NCBI GenBank assembly: GCA_938020525.1
Contig: CALIHW010000062.1
Coordinates: 1 to 64,000 of the forward strand
From: an uncultured Granulosicoccaceae bacterium
GTDB taxonomy: Bacteria > Pseudomonadota > Gammaproteobacteria > Granulosicoccales > Granulosicoccaceae
Direction of reading: 5' to 3'
Length of the DNA: 64,000 bases
The notes beneath the pieces were generated by a model. It made no database searches and was not told where the DNA came from. It saw nothing but the letters and a program-made list of their open reading frames with translations. Position numbers and translations under genes: made by a program. Below are positions 24,593-35,492 of the stretch, piece by piece; positions within the stretch are counted from its first letter, which is position 1, and every line of letters begins with the position of its first letter.

Positions 24593-26221
24593 CTATATTT
24601 TCTGTTTTTTATCGCCCATCATTCCATCCTTCCATTTTTTATCATCCATTTTCTTAAGGCTATATTGGGCAAAGTCACGACCGACATCGCCGTAGCGGTA
24701 ATACGGTACTACATTATATGACTCCAGCGCCGGGCCTTCATCTGAAAATCTCGTGGCAATACTGAGTATATGCTTGTACCCAAGATCACTTGCCAACGTA
24801 GCTATTTGCATATCCTCACGATGATTACTCAGACTAACCAATATCAGTTTGCAATCCACCAGAGAAGTACGTTCCCAAAAATCGCGATCTGAAGCATCAC
24901 CGTGCACACAATTGATACCGGAAGCTTTCAGCGTTTTAGTGTGAGCATAATTTTCCTCAATGCCAACAATATCGGTATAGCCAGAATCAACCAGTGATTG
25001 ATACGCCCCCTGCCCAACTCGCCCCATTCCCAGTACCGCGATACTCGCGCCCCTGAGTGACTCGATGACCTCCTCAGGCAATCTTTCATTGCGCTCATAG
25101 ATATCGAGCTTTTGTTGATGACGCCGATATAATTCGTGGGCCTTTTTGTTTAACGGTGTGGCGACAAAAAACGACAGTGCCATAGCCAGTGCCAACGTGG
25201 TAATCCAGTCTTGCCCAAGCATCCCGGCTTGAGCGGCAATGGCCGCAACTATTAATCCGAACTCGCTGTAATTGAAAAGGCTCAGCCCAGTGAGCCAGGC
25301 GGTGCGGGCACGAAGACCAAAAGCCGTCAGCAAGGTAAAGTAGATCAGTGGCCGCAGTACAATTAAAATACCGAGTACAACCGCGACCGCAAGCAGTTCC
25401 AGCCTGGGAAAACCGTAGTATCCAATCTGCAAAAAGAAACCAATCAACAGCAAGTTCTTTAAGCCGAATAGTTGTTTATAAAGCTCTTGCGCTTTTGGCC
25501 GGTTGCCGTGCCCGATCAACATGCCAACAACAATAGCGCCAAGCCCACCTTTCAATGAAACAGTCTCAAATAACTCTGCTGCTCCCAGTGCGAATACAAC
25601 ACCACCAAGCAACAACAGCTCACCATGACCCAACAATGACAAGTATCGTCTGGACAGAGGAATCAGTACAGGCAGGCCAAGCAATAATATAGCCCAGGGT
25701 GACGGATAATGGCCGGATGATACCACCAGATAAACAACTACCAATATATCCTGCACAACCAAAATACCAATAGCTATTGATGCATAAAATGAGTTTGACT
25801 CTCCTCGTTCTTCAAAAAGTTTGACAGCAAGAACGGTACTCGAAAAGGACAGTGCAAAAGCAAGAACCCACGGCTCTATTACTGTTTCAAATTGCAGCGG
25901 CGAATAGATTGCACCTACCATAATAATAACGGCAGTCGTTAGTGGTAGTGCGATCAGCATATGCAAAATCGCAGATCCCCACACGTAGCGTGGCTTTAGT
26001 TCATCCAATTTAAGGTGCAAGCCGATCATGAATAGCAGTAACACAATGCCTGCGTCAGCCAGAGGCTTGAGGTTTTCACCATCACCAATGCCAAGCATAT
26101 GAGCTACAAAGCCGGCTGCAAGATAGCCAAGTAATGGCGGGTATCCCAGATGCCTGACGGCAAGGCCCGCAAAGAACGCAATAATTACAACGGTAATTTC
26201 ATTACCCAACAACCCTGTCAC
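24593..26221 (-). CDS. Monovalent cation:proton antiporter, CPA2/KefB type, with an RCK-N domain
   Basis: This inner-membrane K+/H+ (or Na+/H+) exchanger has about 12 hydrophobic helices in the first ~380 residues and a cytoplasmic TrkA-N (RCK) nucleotide-binding domain from about residue 395 (ASIAVLGMGRVGQGAYQSL, a Rossmann GxGxxG, then GDASDRDFW). CPA2 signatures are present: GYPPLLGYLAAGFV, ADAGIVLLLFMIGLHL, and FALSFSSTVLAVKLFEERGE. It resembles KefC/YbaL but has only one RCK-N half and a short C-terminus. The start is GTG at 26221. It overlaps by 20 bases a small upstream ORF of uncertain status, which could indicate coupling. Confidence 0.9.
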   Translation of the reverse strand: MTGLLGNEITVVIIAFFAGLAVRHLGYPPLLGYLAAGFVAHMLGIGDGENLKPLADAGIVLLLFMIGLHLKLDELKPRYVWGSAILHMLIALPLTTAVIIMVGAIYSPLQFETVIEPWVLAFALSFSSTVLAVKLFEERGESNSFYASIAIGILVVQDILVVVYLVVSSGHYPSPWAILLLGLPVLIPLSRRYLSLLGHGELLLLGGVVFALGAAELFETVSLKGGLGAIVVGMLIGHGNRPKAQELYKQLFGLKNLLLIGFFLQIGYYGFPRLELLAVAVVLGILIVLRPLIYFTLLTAFGLRARTAWLTGLSLFNYSEFGLIVAAIAAQAGMLGQDWITTLALAMALSFFVATPLNKKAHELYRRHQQKLDIYERNERLPEEVIESLRGASIAVLGMGRVGQGAYQSLVDSGYTDIVGIEENYAHTKTLKASGINCVHGDASDRDFWERTSLVDCKLILVSLSNHREDMQIATLASDLGYKHILSIATRFSDEGPALESYNVVPYYRYGDVGRDFAQYSLKKMDDKKWKDGMMGDKKQKI

Positions 26222-26396
26222 CCATGATCATCGGCAAAGCGCAGGCCTGAGTAATTTTAACCAAGCCAATAGCACGAGCTGTGAAACGCAGGTAGTCTTC
26301 AACGTATTCAAAGTACAGGAACGAACCATCAAGTGAGGGCACCAACGCTAACCCTGGGAAATTACTTAGCAGTGGACCATACCAGGTGTTATTCAT
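26202..26396 (-). CDS. Possible small protein overlapping the antiporter start
   Basis: This 64-codon ATG-started frame ends 20 bases inside the antiporter gene. Its sequence has a plausible protein composition (hydrophobic SNFPGLALVPSLDGSFLYFEYVEDYL, then a basic segment), and the overlap resembles translational coupling, which the antiporter's GTG start without a ribosome site might need. There is no family match that I recognise and no clear ribosome site of its own, so it may be chance. Confidence 0.25.
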   Translation of the reverse strand: MNNTWYGPLLSNFPGLALVPSLDGSFLYFEYVEDYLRFTARAIGLVKITQACALPMIMGDRVVG

Positions 26397-26889
26397 TAAT
26401 AAGATTCGATTCCCAGTTGTACTTGATCGGCTCCACGCCTGTTGGATTCATTTATATATCAACAGCTATTGCAATCCAAGAGCCGCCGCTACCTGTTAAC
26501 GGAACACTTTGCGATGTATGTTCATATTTCAAGCGAAAACGTGACTTGATCTCATATATCCATGGCCCTGCAAATAAAAAAGCGGGCATACCCGTAGGAA
26601 TACCTTGACAGACAATCCCATTCAACCAGTATAACTAACTAGTTACCGGCCTACATCACTTGCGCACTACATAAGTTTTCAGACAAACAACCTTTAAGCA
26701 ACCAATGCGGCACTTGAGCTCCACTATTTGCTATCGTTAGATATCTGGATGCGTATTCATGTGAGCGCTTTATTTTGTGTGTACCTAGCAAGTAGTTTGG
26801 ATTGACTGTGAGCTTTACCTTTTGGAATATGAAGACTATATTCATCATATTCTTCTTGTGCTATCGGCGTCTTTATATTGGGCTAAGTT
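26397..26889. other. 493-bp divergent intergenic region
   Basis: This lies between the antiporter/small ORF (minus) and the hybrid kinase (plus). Short open frames on both strands (for example 26651-26848 minus) show no recognisable family. No repeat or strong promoter was picked out. The region must contain the promoters of both flanking genes. Confidence 0.35.
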
Positions 26890-29709
26890 ATGAAAAAAGC
26901 CGCAATACCTCACAACGAAGAAGGCCGTCTATCTGCCCTTGAACGCTATGGTATTCTCGATACCCCACCCGATGCCACTCTGGATAGCATCACTCAGGCT
27001 ACCGCCGATCTTTGCGAAACCCCAATCGCCCTGATCAGCCTGATCGATTCCTCTCGTCAATGGTTCAAGAGCTGTGTCGGTTTGGCCGTGAAAGAAACAT
27101 CACGCGATATAGCATTTTGTGCACACGCAATCCTGGAACCGACTGAACTCACGGAAATTAACGACACCCTGCTTGACAAACGCTTCGTAGACAACCCTCT
27201 GGTAACTGGTGATCCGAAAATACGATTTTACGCAGGCAAACCACTGATCACTTCAGATCAGTTTGTGCTAGGTACTCTATGCGTGATCGATGTTGTGCCT
27301 CGCCAACTAAGCAATGCTCAAAAAGACGGACTAAGTCGTTTGGCGCAAGTTGTCACAGATATTCTCGATGAACGGCACTGCTCCCGGCTTGGCGCTATTG
27401 AACAGGCCATAGAGCAAACAGCAAGAGATGGTGTTCTGATCACTGACCCCACTCAGCCGGACAACCCGATCATTTATTCAAACCAAGCAATAGAAAAAAT
27501 AACCGGTTACTCAACGGCCGAATTAACAGGTCGCAATTGCCGACTCTTTCAGGGACCAGACACTGATCCTGAGGCAATTTCATACTTGAGAAAGGCGATC
27601 TCTGAGCATCAATCTCATACGGTAGTATTAAAAAATTATCGAAAAGACGGCACGATGTTTTGGAATGAAGTGACCGTGTCGCCAATAAAAGACAGGCTGG
27701 GTAGAACCATCAATTATGTTGGCATCCAAAACGACATAACTGACCGTATACTCGCAAAAGAACAAAGCACCAGACTAGCTGATGTAACTGCAGAAGCAGA
27801 CATAGCGCGAGCATCTCGCAACCGTCTGGCTCAGATTGTCGAGGATTCAGCTAATGAAATATACGTCACTAACGCTGATACCTACGTAATGCTGGACGTC
27901 AATCGGGCCGCCCGCAAAAATCTCGGATACACGCTGGAGGAAGCCCGAAAGCTCAAGCCCTGGGACTTTGTAGAAGGCATGACAAGTGAGAACATAGAAT
28001 TGCTCACAGATCCGCTGCGAAAAGGTACGCTTGATGCGCAGGTATTTGAAAGTGTGCATAAACGAAAAGATGGCTCAACATATCCAGTGTCTGTGCACTT
28101 ACAGTTTATGACATCTCAAACTCCACCTGTATATACCGCGATTATTCAGGACATATCTGACCGTGTACGTCAGGAAGAGATGATAAAACTACGTGATCGT
28201 GCCATCGAAGCGCTTGATGTGGGTGTTTCAATCACAGATGCTACAAACGAATCATTTCCACTGGTCTACGTTAATCACGCCTTGTGTGAGATGACAGGCT
28301 ATACGAGCGAAGAACTGCTCGGTCAAAGTGCCAGTGTTTTGCAAATGGACAATCAACATCAACCCGATCACCACATAATTCACAAAGCTCAAACAGCGGG
28401 CGAAGCCGTCCAGGCTACTTTAAAGTGCACTCGAAAAAACGGATCAAACTATATGAGTGAGCTATCGTTGTCTCCGGTTTATAGCAACTCGGGCGAGTTA
28501 ACACACTACATAAGTATTAACCGGGACATCACCGAAAAACTCGACACAGAGGCAAGATTACGTCAGGCGCAAAAGATAGATGCCATCGGACAACTATCTG
28601 GCGGGATCGCTCATGACTTTAATAATTTGCTCAGTGTAATTACCGGAAACCTTGAGTTTCTTTCGCTTTCCACTACAGATAAATCGCAGCGTATCTGTAT
28701 AGATGAGGCTGAGAAAGCAGCCGACATGGGTGCCAGGTTAACTCGACGTCTTCTAACTTTTGCAAAACAAGGCCAACTCGAACCTGTCGTTCTTAATGTT
28801 AACAAGCACGTACTCAACGCACTCGAGCTGCTGCGTTCAACCATTGGAGAAACGATCAGCCTCCAATCCCAATTGGCACCGGATTTGTGGCGTATTAATG
28901 CAGACCCAAGCGAAATCGAGAATACAGTGGTTAACCTGGTTCTCAATGCTCGTGATGCTATGCCGGACGGTGGAAATATCAGAGTTGAGACCAATAATGT
29001 CAGTTTAAAAAAGGACGAAAAATATGACGACCCCGAGATTCCTCCGGCAGACTATATCAAGCTATCTGTAACTGACAATGGTTACGGTATGACCAACGAG
29101 GTTGTAGAACGCATCTTTGATCCGTTCTTTACCACCAAGGATGCTGGCAAAGGCACGGGCCTGGGGCTGGCAACAGTTCACGGCTTCATCAATCAATCCG
29201 GTGGGTATATCCGTGTTTTTTCAACACTGAACAATGGCACGAGTATCGTGTTGTATCTGCCAAGATATACTGATGCAGCTACACTTCCAGAAGCAATTCT
29301 TCCAAACAGAGCACAACAGATCACCACTGATGCCCGCATTCTTGTTGTCGAAGACAACGATATGGTGCGTAAAATGACAGTTAAGCGATTGCGAGTGATG
29401 GGCTACGCAATTGACCAGGTTAGCACCGGCAAGGATGCGATCGAATTTCTCAAACAAGATGCAGATATTGACCTGATACTTTCCGATGTGGTCATGTCTG
29501 GCGGCATATCCGGTTTTGACTTAGCCAACTGGGTTGAAAACAATCTGCCACAGTGCAGCATTCTATTGGTGTCAGGTTACACTGCACTTGACACTCAAGG
29601 CTTTGAGCACCAAACCTCTGACCTGATCATCCTTCAGAAGCCGTACAGCATTACTGAGCTACAAGAAGGTATAAACACCCTACTTAAACTCGATATACAA
29701 GTTACTTAA
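26890..29709 (+). CDS. LOV-domain hybrid sensor histidine kinase (GAF-LOV-PAS-PAS-HisKA-HATPase-REC)
   Basis: This is a soluble 939-residue blue-light sensor kinase. Domains in order: GAF (about residues 20-160, starting [16 protein letters not shown]), LOV (about 170-285), PAS (about 305-425), a second LOV-like PAS (about 435-555), HisKA/HATPase (about 560-800) and a receiver (about 815-935). The photoactive cysteine is Cys217 in GRNCRLFQG, the canonical flavin-adduct motif. The fourth sensor domain has GQSASVLQ at the equivalent place and so lacks it. The kinase H-box is [11 protein letters not shown] with His575. The ATP lid is [22 protein letters not shown]. The receiver phospho-Asp is Asp866 in LSDVVMSGG. 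No DNA-binding response regulator lies beside it, so output probably passes through an unlinked phosphotransfer or regulator protein. Confidence 0.92.
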   Translation: MKKAAIPHNEEGRLSALERYGILDTPPDATLDSITQATADLCETPIALISLIDSSRQWFKSCVGLAVKETSRDIAFCAHAILEPTELTEINDTLLDKRFVDNPLVTGDPKIRFYAGKPLITSDQFVLGTLCVIDVVPRQLSNAQKDGLSRLAQVVTDILDERHCSRLGAIEQAIEQTARDGVLITDPTQPDNPIIYSNQAIEKITGYSTAELTGRNCRLFQGPDTDPEAISYLRKAISEHQSHTVVLKNYRKDGTMFWNEVTVSPIKDRLGRTINYVGIQNDITDRILAKEQSTRLADVTAEADIARASRNRLAQIVEDSANEIYVTNADTYVMLDVNRAARKNLGYTLEEARKLKPWDFVEGMTSENIELLTDPLRKGTLDAQVFESVHKRKDGSTYPVSVHLQFMTSQTPPVYTAIIQDISDRVRQEEMIKLRDRAIEALDVGVSITDATNESFPLVYVNHALCEMTGYTSEELLGQSASVLQMDNQHQPDHHIIHKAQTAGEAVQATLKCTRKNGSNYMSELSLSPVYSNSGELTHYISINRDITEKLDTEARLRQAQKIDAIGQLSGGIAHDFNNLLSVITGNLEFLSLSTTDKSQRICIDEAEKAADMGARLTRRLLTFAKQGQLEPVVLNVNKHVLNALELLRSTIGETISLQSQLAPDLWRINADPSEIENTVVNLVLNARDAMPDGGNIRVETNNVSLKKDEKYDDPEIPPADYIKLSVTDNGYGMTNEVVERIFDPFFTTKDAGKGTGLGLATVHGFINQSGGYIRVFSTLNNGTSIVLYLPRYTDAATLPEAILPNRAQQITTDARILVVEDNDMVRKMTVKRLRVMGYAIDQVSTGKDAIEFLKQDADIDLILSDVVMSGGISGFDLANWVENNLPQCSILLVSGYTALDTQGFEHQTSDLIILQKPYSITELQEGINTLLKLDIQVT

Positions 29710-30635
29710 AAATGGCCATCATAAAGCAGACAAAAAAAGCCACCCGACTGAACACAACAGCCGGGTAGCAATTTGGTTACTCGAAATTAAGGCTGTGGTG
29801 TGATGGCTACGCGCAGTACCGGACCGTTCAGACTTACCGACTGACCGCGACCAGTCAGGCTGCTAACGCGAGTATCAGCATCTGCTGGTCCACTGTTTGG
29901 CTCGGACTGGCGTACCGGTACCGGGCTCTTCGTCCACTTCTGTACCCGCATCCCAAATGGCAATGTCACTGGCCACGACTTCACCCGAGATTGGCTGCCC
30001 GCCGACGAAGAGATCCAGACTATTGTCTGTATCAGTTGGCGTGTAGTACCAGTCATTTGACGGTATAAAAATGGTTACAAAGCCAAGCTTGTCACCATCA
30101 ATCGCACTCAACGTAAACTCGTGCGCTCCGCTGGGGCCAAGCGCCAAGCGCATCCGCACCAACCGGCGTATTGAAGACTGCGACACCAGGGACGACGCCG
30201 GCGTACGGGGCGGTGTTGCCATCTTCCAAACGGCTTCAAGATCGGCATTAGCGGCACGGAGAATCACAACCAATAGCACAGCATACTCATACCAAAGGAC
30301 AGGACAATCTCACCAGCAGACAGTTAAATCGTTGCGTCAAGATTGTAGTTGGTGCTAGAACACAGAATGAAAGCACAAATCCCAGTCAGTTAGCAGTGAC
30401 TATCCAGGTTAATTCTCAAAATTTCATTGACCGTCCTGTCTAAATTAACCCCTGTGAGTAAGCTGATCTATGTCTCGAAAAATAATCTTATAATCCCATA
30501 CTTACCTGTAAACTAGGCCACATATTTCACATAAAGCAAACCCATTTAACTCAAAATCGCTGATACCAGAACCGCTTCCTCCGTTTTTTCTTCCCAGGAT
30601 GAGATCATAGATTTTTTTCCAGCGGTCATCTCATT
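29710..30635. other. Region between the kinase and the lipocalin-like gene, holding a pseudogene
   Basis: It contains a weak hairpin just after the kinase (stem GCCACCCG/CGGGTAGC, about 29739-29769, no strong T-run), the Spondin_N pseudogene (29787-30285), and about 350 bases (30286-30635) in which I see no gene. Confidence 0.45.
29787..30285 (-). pseudogene. Spondin_N domain protein remnant with several frameshifts
   Basis: Read across frames, the minus strand encodes a clear Spondin_N-domain C-terminal half. In order the pieces are: DLEAV, then (next frame) EDGNTAPYAGVVPGVAVFNTPVGADA, then LGPSGAHEFTLSAIDGDKLG and the characteristic SNDWYYTPTD..SGEVVASDIAIWDAGTEVDEEPGTG, then (shifted again) QSEPNSGPADADTRVSSLTGR to the stop. 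At least three frame changes are needed, near 30240, 30140 and 29905. No start or N-terminal half is present upstream. Spondin_N proteins are secreted and metal-binding. Errors in the assembled sequence are possible, but three in 350 bases plus a missing N-terminus favour decay. Confidence 0.8.
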
Positions 30636-31058
30636 GTGAAATTACTTTCCCTGCTCATTCTTCTCTTCGGATACTCCTCACATGCAAGTGCCGATCTTAT
30701 CTGCGAAGACTTAATTGGAGCATGGTCCAGCGAACGTCACGACACTTCACTCAGCAGTGACCGTCGAACCATCAAAGCACTATATCCCGATGGGTCGTAT
30801 TGGATAAAATTTATTCACGATAACGGAACAGAAATCACTGAGCAGGAAGAACACGGAGCCTGGACGTGCGATGGAAAAATACTTGGTATAAAAATTAACA
30901 AGATAGACGATGAGTCCGTTTCCTTTTACAACATATACAATCTATTGCAACTAAGCACATCATTCCATTCTATGCAGCCTATCGCCCCGAATTGCAGCAA
31001 CGTGCTCGGTGATTGTAGTGCAGACATTGTTCTCGAGTACTACAGGGTTTTAAACTGA
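30636..31058 (+). CDS. Small secreted protein, lipocalin-like, unknown function
   Basis: This 140-residue exported protein has a signal peptide ending SHASA (about residue 19). The mature part begins with LICEDLIGAW and has a repeating strand pattern (GSYWIKFIHDNGTEI, EEHGAWTCDGKILGIKI) typical of small lipocalin-like beta-barrels that test for an expressed form with a G-x-W motif. Four cysteines could form two disulfides. The start is GTG at 30636, with no strong ribosome site. I do not recognise a characterised relative. It is a single gene. Confidence 0.6.
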   Translation: MKLLSLLILLFGYSSHASADLICEDLIGAWSSERHDTSLSSDRRTIKALYPDGSYWIKFIHDNGTEITEQEEHGAWTCDGKILGIKINKIDDESVSFYNIYNLLQLSTSFHSMQPIAPNCSNVLGDCSADIVLEYYRVLN

Positions 31059-31157
31059 ATTTTTTCCATTAGTTCTGTACCTGCCATTGTTTTGTGCATG
31101 TAATAGGCATGACGATAAACGGGACAGCCATTCTAAAAAGAAAGGCCGAGCCAAGAT

Positions 31158-31628
31158 TTACCAGACACCGTCATTACCCATTGATATCCAGGGCTCTATC
31201 GGCTCTAACGGTTTACCATCTTGTATTAACTCCAGCGTGATAAGTTCAGGTGTTACTACAAACGCCACTCTACCATCTTTGGGCGGGCGATTAATCGTCA
31301 CTCCACGATCTATCAGTTTTTGGCAGGTCTCATAAATATTTTCAACCAGATATGACAGATGGCCGAAATTGTTGCCTCGCTGGTAACCGTCACGGGGCTC
31401 GTGGTTGTAGCATAACTCTATTTCCGGGCGGATCACGGATCGATACTCTACGGCATCGCTCCCGATATCGCCGCAGGCAGCCAGAAAAATCAGCGTAAAA
31501 CGCCCGTCTTCAATATCCCGATTTTCGACATCTTTGCGACGCAACTCGGTAAAGCCCAGTTTGTCGCAATAGAATTCCAGTGACTCCTCAATGCTGGAGG
31601 TTCGAATCATTGCATGCAGGTATCTCAT
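31158..31628 (-). CDS. Glyoxalase I-like VOC metalloenzyme (GloA family)
   Basis: This probably isomerises a glutathione hemithioacetal such as that of methylglyoxal. The start at 31628 gives MRYLHAMIR, matching the GloA N-terminus; an upstream start at 31661 would add 11 residues. All four metal ligands expected from E. coli GloA are present: His5, the Glu of IELCYNH, the His of NFGHLSYLV and the Glu of ITLELIQD. At 156 residues it is longer than E. coli GloA (135), with an insert around AACGDIGSDAVEYRSVIRP and an extended C-terminus. No operon partner is seen. Confidence 0.82.
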   Translation of the reverse strand: MRYLHAMIRTSSIEESLEFYCDKLGFTELRRKDVENRDIEDGRFTLIFLAACGDIGSDAVEYRSVIRPEIELCYNHEPRDGYQRGNNFGHLSYLVENIYETCQKLIDRGVTINRPPKDGRVAFVVTPELITLELIQDGKPLEPIEPWISMGNDGVW

Positions 31629-31954
31629 CCTTTTATTCCTGTGCTGAGTAACGGCTGACACATCTGATCGTCATCATTAACCCTCTGCCGCTACGGTGTT
31701 TCGACGCGTACAATTACCAGTTAAACGAAGTTCTAAAGTAATAGTACCGATTTTTTTGGACAGCGATTGAGCGACTATACTCACTGACAACTACACCTCT
31801 TGAGTTTTTTTGAACAGGTTAGCTACAATCCATGTATGATGTTGCGGCATCAACAGCAGTCCGCAAGATAAGTCTGCCGACTTTATTCAGAACGACGAGA
31901 AATGCCATAGCGACCGCGTCTTAAGACAGTATAGGTCTACAGAGTAGCTAAGGA
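31629..31954. other. 326-bp divergent intergenic region
   Basis: This is the shared upstream region of the GloA-like gene (minus) and the SAM-cyclase gene (plus). I see no gene or repeat. It should contain both promoters. Confidence 0.35.
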
Positions 31955-34900
31955 ATGGAATCAAACATAGCGATGTGGCTTGGCCAACTAGGCCTGGACC
32001 AGTACGTCGGAATGTTCGAGGAAAACGATATCGACGTTTCGGTGCTGTCCGAACTCGATCACGATTTGCTGAAAGAAATTGGTGTCACATCAGTCGGGCA
32101 TCGAATAAAAATTCTTAAAGCAAGCCAAGCTGCCTCTTCGCCGCAGCAACCAGCCGCTGATGTTGCTGAAACAAACCACAAGTCCACCCTGCCATCAACT
32201 ACCACAGACAAGTCTGACGACGAAACAATCCGGCAGCCGCCCGACACATCACATTCTGATCGCAGCGACCCCGGGGAACGCAAGCAAATTACAGTCATGT
32301 TCTGCGACATGGTCGGCTCGACAAGACTGTCTACGTTGTACGACCCGGAAGACTACACTGAAATAATAAAAAGTTACCACGCCACCTGCACCGAAGTAAT
32401 CAGTCGGTATGACGGCTATATTGCGCGCTATATGGGTGACGGGATTCTGGCCTACTTCGGCTATCCACTATCTTATGAGAACAATGCAGAGCGAGCGATT
32501 CGTTCAGCACTGGAAGCTGTAAAAGAAATAGCAACTCTTGAGCCACAGCCCAACCTGCGTCTGCAATGCCGGATCGGAATTGCCACCGGGCTGGTGGTGG
32601 TCGGCGAGAAACTGATTGGTTTAGCCAATGAGTCAGTCGCAAGCGGCGATACACCGAATCTGGCAGCCAGACTGCAGTCTATCGCTGAACCTGATCAAAT
32701 AGTTGTTGCCGATAGCACCAGGCGTTTATGCGGCGATCTGTTTCACTGGGCTGAGCTGGGCTCGCATCACTTGAAAGGTTTTGTCGAGCCGATTCCAGCA
32801 TTTGCTGTCTCACCCGTCGATACGATGGAAAGTCGTTTTAGCGCAACGCGTCATCAAATGGCCAGCGGTATTGTCGGACGCGATCCGGAGATCGCGCTAT
32901 TACACGATCGATGGCAAAGTGCCTGCAACGGTGAAGGGCAGATGGTATTGATTAGTGGCGAAGCGGGGATGGGTAAGTCCCGTGTAGCGCACGAGGCGAG
33001 CAGCCGTTTGCAAAGCCAATCATCTAACCTGCAAGCACAAGAACAAACAAAATTTCAGAAGGCAATTCTACAGTGCTCGCCGTATCACATGGAAAGTGCG
33101 CTATATCCAGTAATCGATTACTTCAGTCGAAAATCAGGTCTTTTGCCCAATGACAACGAAACAACCCGGCTGCAAAAATTACTCGCAACTATCAGTGGCG
33201 GCCAGTCGCTCGCGGAATGCGACCTCGACTTGCTGTTGCAACTAAACGCCACGCAATTACCAGACAGTGATCAGGATCTGTTACCGCAGTCTGCCGCACT
33301 GCGCAAACAACGAACGCTGGATCTACTGGTTGCCTGGTTCGTACATTTATGTAAAGAGCGACCATTACTTTTGGTATTCGAAGATGTGCACTGGATGGAT
33401 CCAACTACACACTCTTTTCTTCTGCAGTTGCTCGATTCACTAGCGGATGTTTCCATGTTGATCATTGCAACCGCTCGACCATCACTGACCTATGATTTTG
33501 GCGGACATACCGCTGTTACGCAATTGGCGTTGAATCGACTTGCACGCAGCCAGATGAGTGAGATAGTAGCTTTTGTTACCAACGACAAATCTCTGCCGAA
33601 ACCAGTCACTCGAGATATTCTGGACAAGGCAGATGGTATTCCACTGTATGTTGAAGAACTGACTCGCTACGCACTTGAGTCTGGTCACTTACAGGAGCAC
33701 GAGACCAGTTACAAACTTATCGGGCCAATGCAAAAAATTAATATTCCGGCCACCCTTTATGACTCGTTATCCGCCCGCCTTGATCGCCTCGGAGATGCCA
33801 AGGAAATCGCACAAGTGGGTGCGGTAATCGGCCGGGAATTCAATTTAGGATTATTGCAAGCGGTACTCGGCATCCCCGAAGACAACCTGCTCGGCAGCTT
33901 GATGATACTCATGAACATTGGGCTGTTAGCACGTAAGAGCAATGAAAGCGGGACCAACTTTCTGTTTAAACATGCACTGATGCGTGATGCCGCCTATCAG
34001 GGATTGTTAAACAGTCAACGGCGCCACTGGCATCAACGTATTGCAAACACAATTAAGGAACTTTTCCCAACGATTGTCGACACTCAACCGGAACTACTGG
34101 CACAGCACTACACTGACGCCGGTATGGTTAAAGAAGCGCTTGGTCAATGGCATTTATGCGCCAGCCAGAACCTGGAAAAATTTAACAATCTCGAAGCCGC
34201 CGAGCAAGCCGGACATGGCCTGGAGTTGTTAACCGGCGATGATGCCAGAGAAGAGCACGCAATGGCAGAAATCAATTTACAGCTTGCCGTGGCCTACGCA
34301 CTGCGTGCATCAGAAGGATACTCAGGCGGCGGTTCAGAGGCAGCCTTTACCCGAGCCTATGAGCTTGCCTCAATCCACCAGCAGCTGGACGCCATGAGTG
34401 CTTCAGCAACCGGCCTTTGCTCCGCCTTTCATGTTGGCGGACAGATGAGAAAAGCCTACGATATCGCCCTTCAATTGGGGCAAAACACACAAATACCAGA
34501 ACTGGTTTCTGATTCGAACTTTCTGAAAGGCCAGACCCTCTATTCCCTGGGCGATCCGCGTACAGCACTCAAGCTTTACGAAGAGACTTTAGCTGCGCAC
34601 GATAATTCCGCAGCGTTTAGTGAGTCTGCAAAGCTACGCAACAAATTATTTGATCGCAAATGTGCCAGCTGGCAGTACATGCAACGCTGCAAGCTCTTAC
34701 TGGGATACCCCGATCAGGCAGACGAACTTTGCGAGAAAGCCGTTGCAAGAGCATTCGAACTTGACCAGACCACCGCCAAATGCGCCACACTGATTGGGCA
34801 CTGCCTGCACATGCAACGAACCGCCAGGAACCCATCCAAACAGGCAACATTACTGGAGTCGATAACCGACCAGCATCAAGTCAGATACTGGCGTGCATGG

Positions 34901-35431
34901 GCCAGTTACTGCAACGGCGTAGCTGCCATGTTTAATGGCAGTTATATAGAAGCAGAAAGATTGATTAGTCGCTCGGCGGAAGCGCACCGCGATATGGATT
35001 CGTCTATGGGTATGCCAACCATCCTGGGCACACTGGGAGAAGTCTATCAACACCAGCGCTTATTCGATAAAGCACTTAGCACCTATGATGACGCCATCTC
35101 TGTGGCAGAAGGCACAGAAGAACACTGCGATCTGGCAGAACTCTATCGCCAGCGTGGTGAATGTTTGCTGGCGCAAGGCTCAACAACCGATGATGACGCG
35201 ATAAACGCACTGCAAAAATCACTATCGATCGCACGCGATCAACAGGCACGGTGGTGGGAATTACTCACTGCGACCAGCCTTGCTAACGTCTGCTTAGCGC
35301 AGGGTAACGCACGCGATGCCTATCAAGAGTTACATCCGGTGGTATCGACAATAACCGAGGGCACCAGGCTTCAAGCCCACGAACAGGCGCAACAACTGAT
35401 TGAACGCTGCAACGCAGCTTTAGCCGTTTAG
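31955..35431 (+). CDS. SAM domain, class III cyclase, AAA ATPase, TPR multidomain signalling protein
   Basis: This is a large cytoplasmic regulator of the cyclase-AAA-TPR type. Residues 1-60 are a SAM domain (MWLGQLGLDQYVGMFEENDI..DLLKEIGVTSVGHRIKIL), followed by a low-complexity linker and a class III nucleotidyl cyclase catalytic domain (about 107-290). The cyclase metal Asp pair lies in MFCDMVGST and RYMGDGILAYF, and the transition-state Asn/Arg are kept in GDTPNLAARLQ. The ATPase domain has Walker A GEAGMGKS at 335-342 and the Walker B-like LLLVFEDVHWMD. The last ~450 residues form TPR-like helical repeats. It probably makes cAMP under control of an unidentified ligand or partner. A CxxCH lipoprotein gene follows 61 bases later. 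Confidence 0.9.
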   Translation: MESNIAMWLGQLGLDQYVGMFEENDIDVSVLSELDHDLLKEIGVTSVGHRIKILKASQAASSPQQPAADVAETNHKSTLPSTTTDKSDDETIRQPPDTSHSDRSDPGERKQITVMFCDMVGSTRLSTLYDPEDYTEIIKSYHATCTEVISRYDGYIARYMGDGILAYFGYPLSYENNAERAIRSALEAVKEIATLEPQPNLRLQCRIGIATGLVVVGEKLIGLANESVASGDTPNLAARLQSIAEPDQIVVADSTRRLCGDLFHWAELGSHHLKGFVEPIPAFAVSPVDTMESRFSATRHQMASGIVGRDPEIALLHDRWQSACNGEGQMVLISGEAGMGKSRVAHEASSRLQSQSSNLQAQEQTKFQKAILQCSPYHMESALYPVIDYFSRKSGLLPNDNETTRLQKLLATISGGQSLAECDLDLLLQLNATQLPDSDQDLLPQSAALRKQRTLDLLVAWFVHLCKERPLLLVFEDVHWMDPTTHSFLLQLLDSLADVSMLIIATARPSLTYDFGGHTAVTQLALNRLARSQMSEIVAFVTNDKSLPKPVTRDILDKADGIPLYVEELTRYALESGHLQEHETSYKLIGPMQKINIPATLYDSLSARLDRLGDAKEIAQVGAVIGREFNLGLLQAVLGIPEDNLLGSLMILMNIGLLARKSNESGTNFLFKHALMRDAAYQGLLNSQRRHWHQRIANTIKELFPTIVDTQPELLAQHYTDAGMVKEALGQWHLCASQNLEKFNNLEAAEQAGHGLELLTGDDAREEHAMAEINLQLAVAYALRASEGYSGGGSEAAFTRAYELASIHQQLDAMSASATGLCSAFHVGGQMRKAYDIALQLGQNTQIPELVSDSNFLKGQTLYSLGDPRTALKLYEETLAAHDNSAAFSESAKLRNKLFDRKCASWQYMQRCKLLLGYPDQADELCEKAVARAFELDQTTAKCATLIGHCLHMQRTARNPSKQATLLESITDQHQVRYWRAWASYCNGVAAMFNGSYIEAERLISRSAEAHRDMDSSMGMPTILGTLGEVYQHQRLFDKALSTYDDAISVAEGTEEHCDLAELYRQRGECLLAQGSTTDDDAINALQKSLSIARDQQARWWELLTATSLANVCLAQGNARDAYQELHPVVSTITEGTRLQAHEQAQQLIERCNAALAV

Positions 35432-35492
35432 CAACAAACTCATAAAAATAATACGAAAAAAATACTCTATCGACACACAGGAGGTGCGAATT

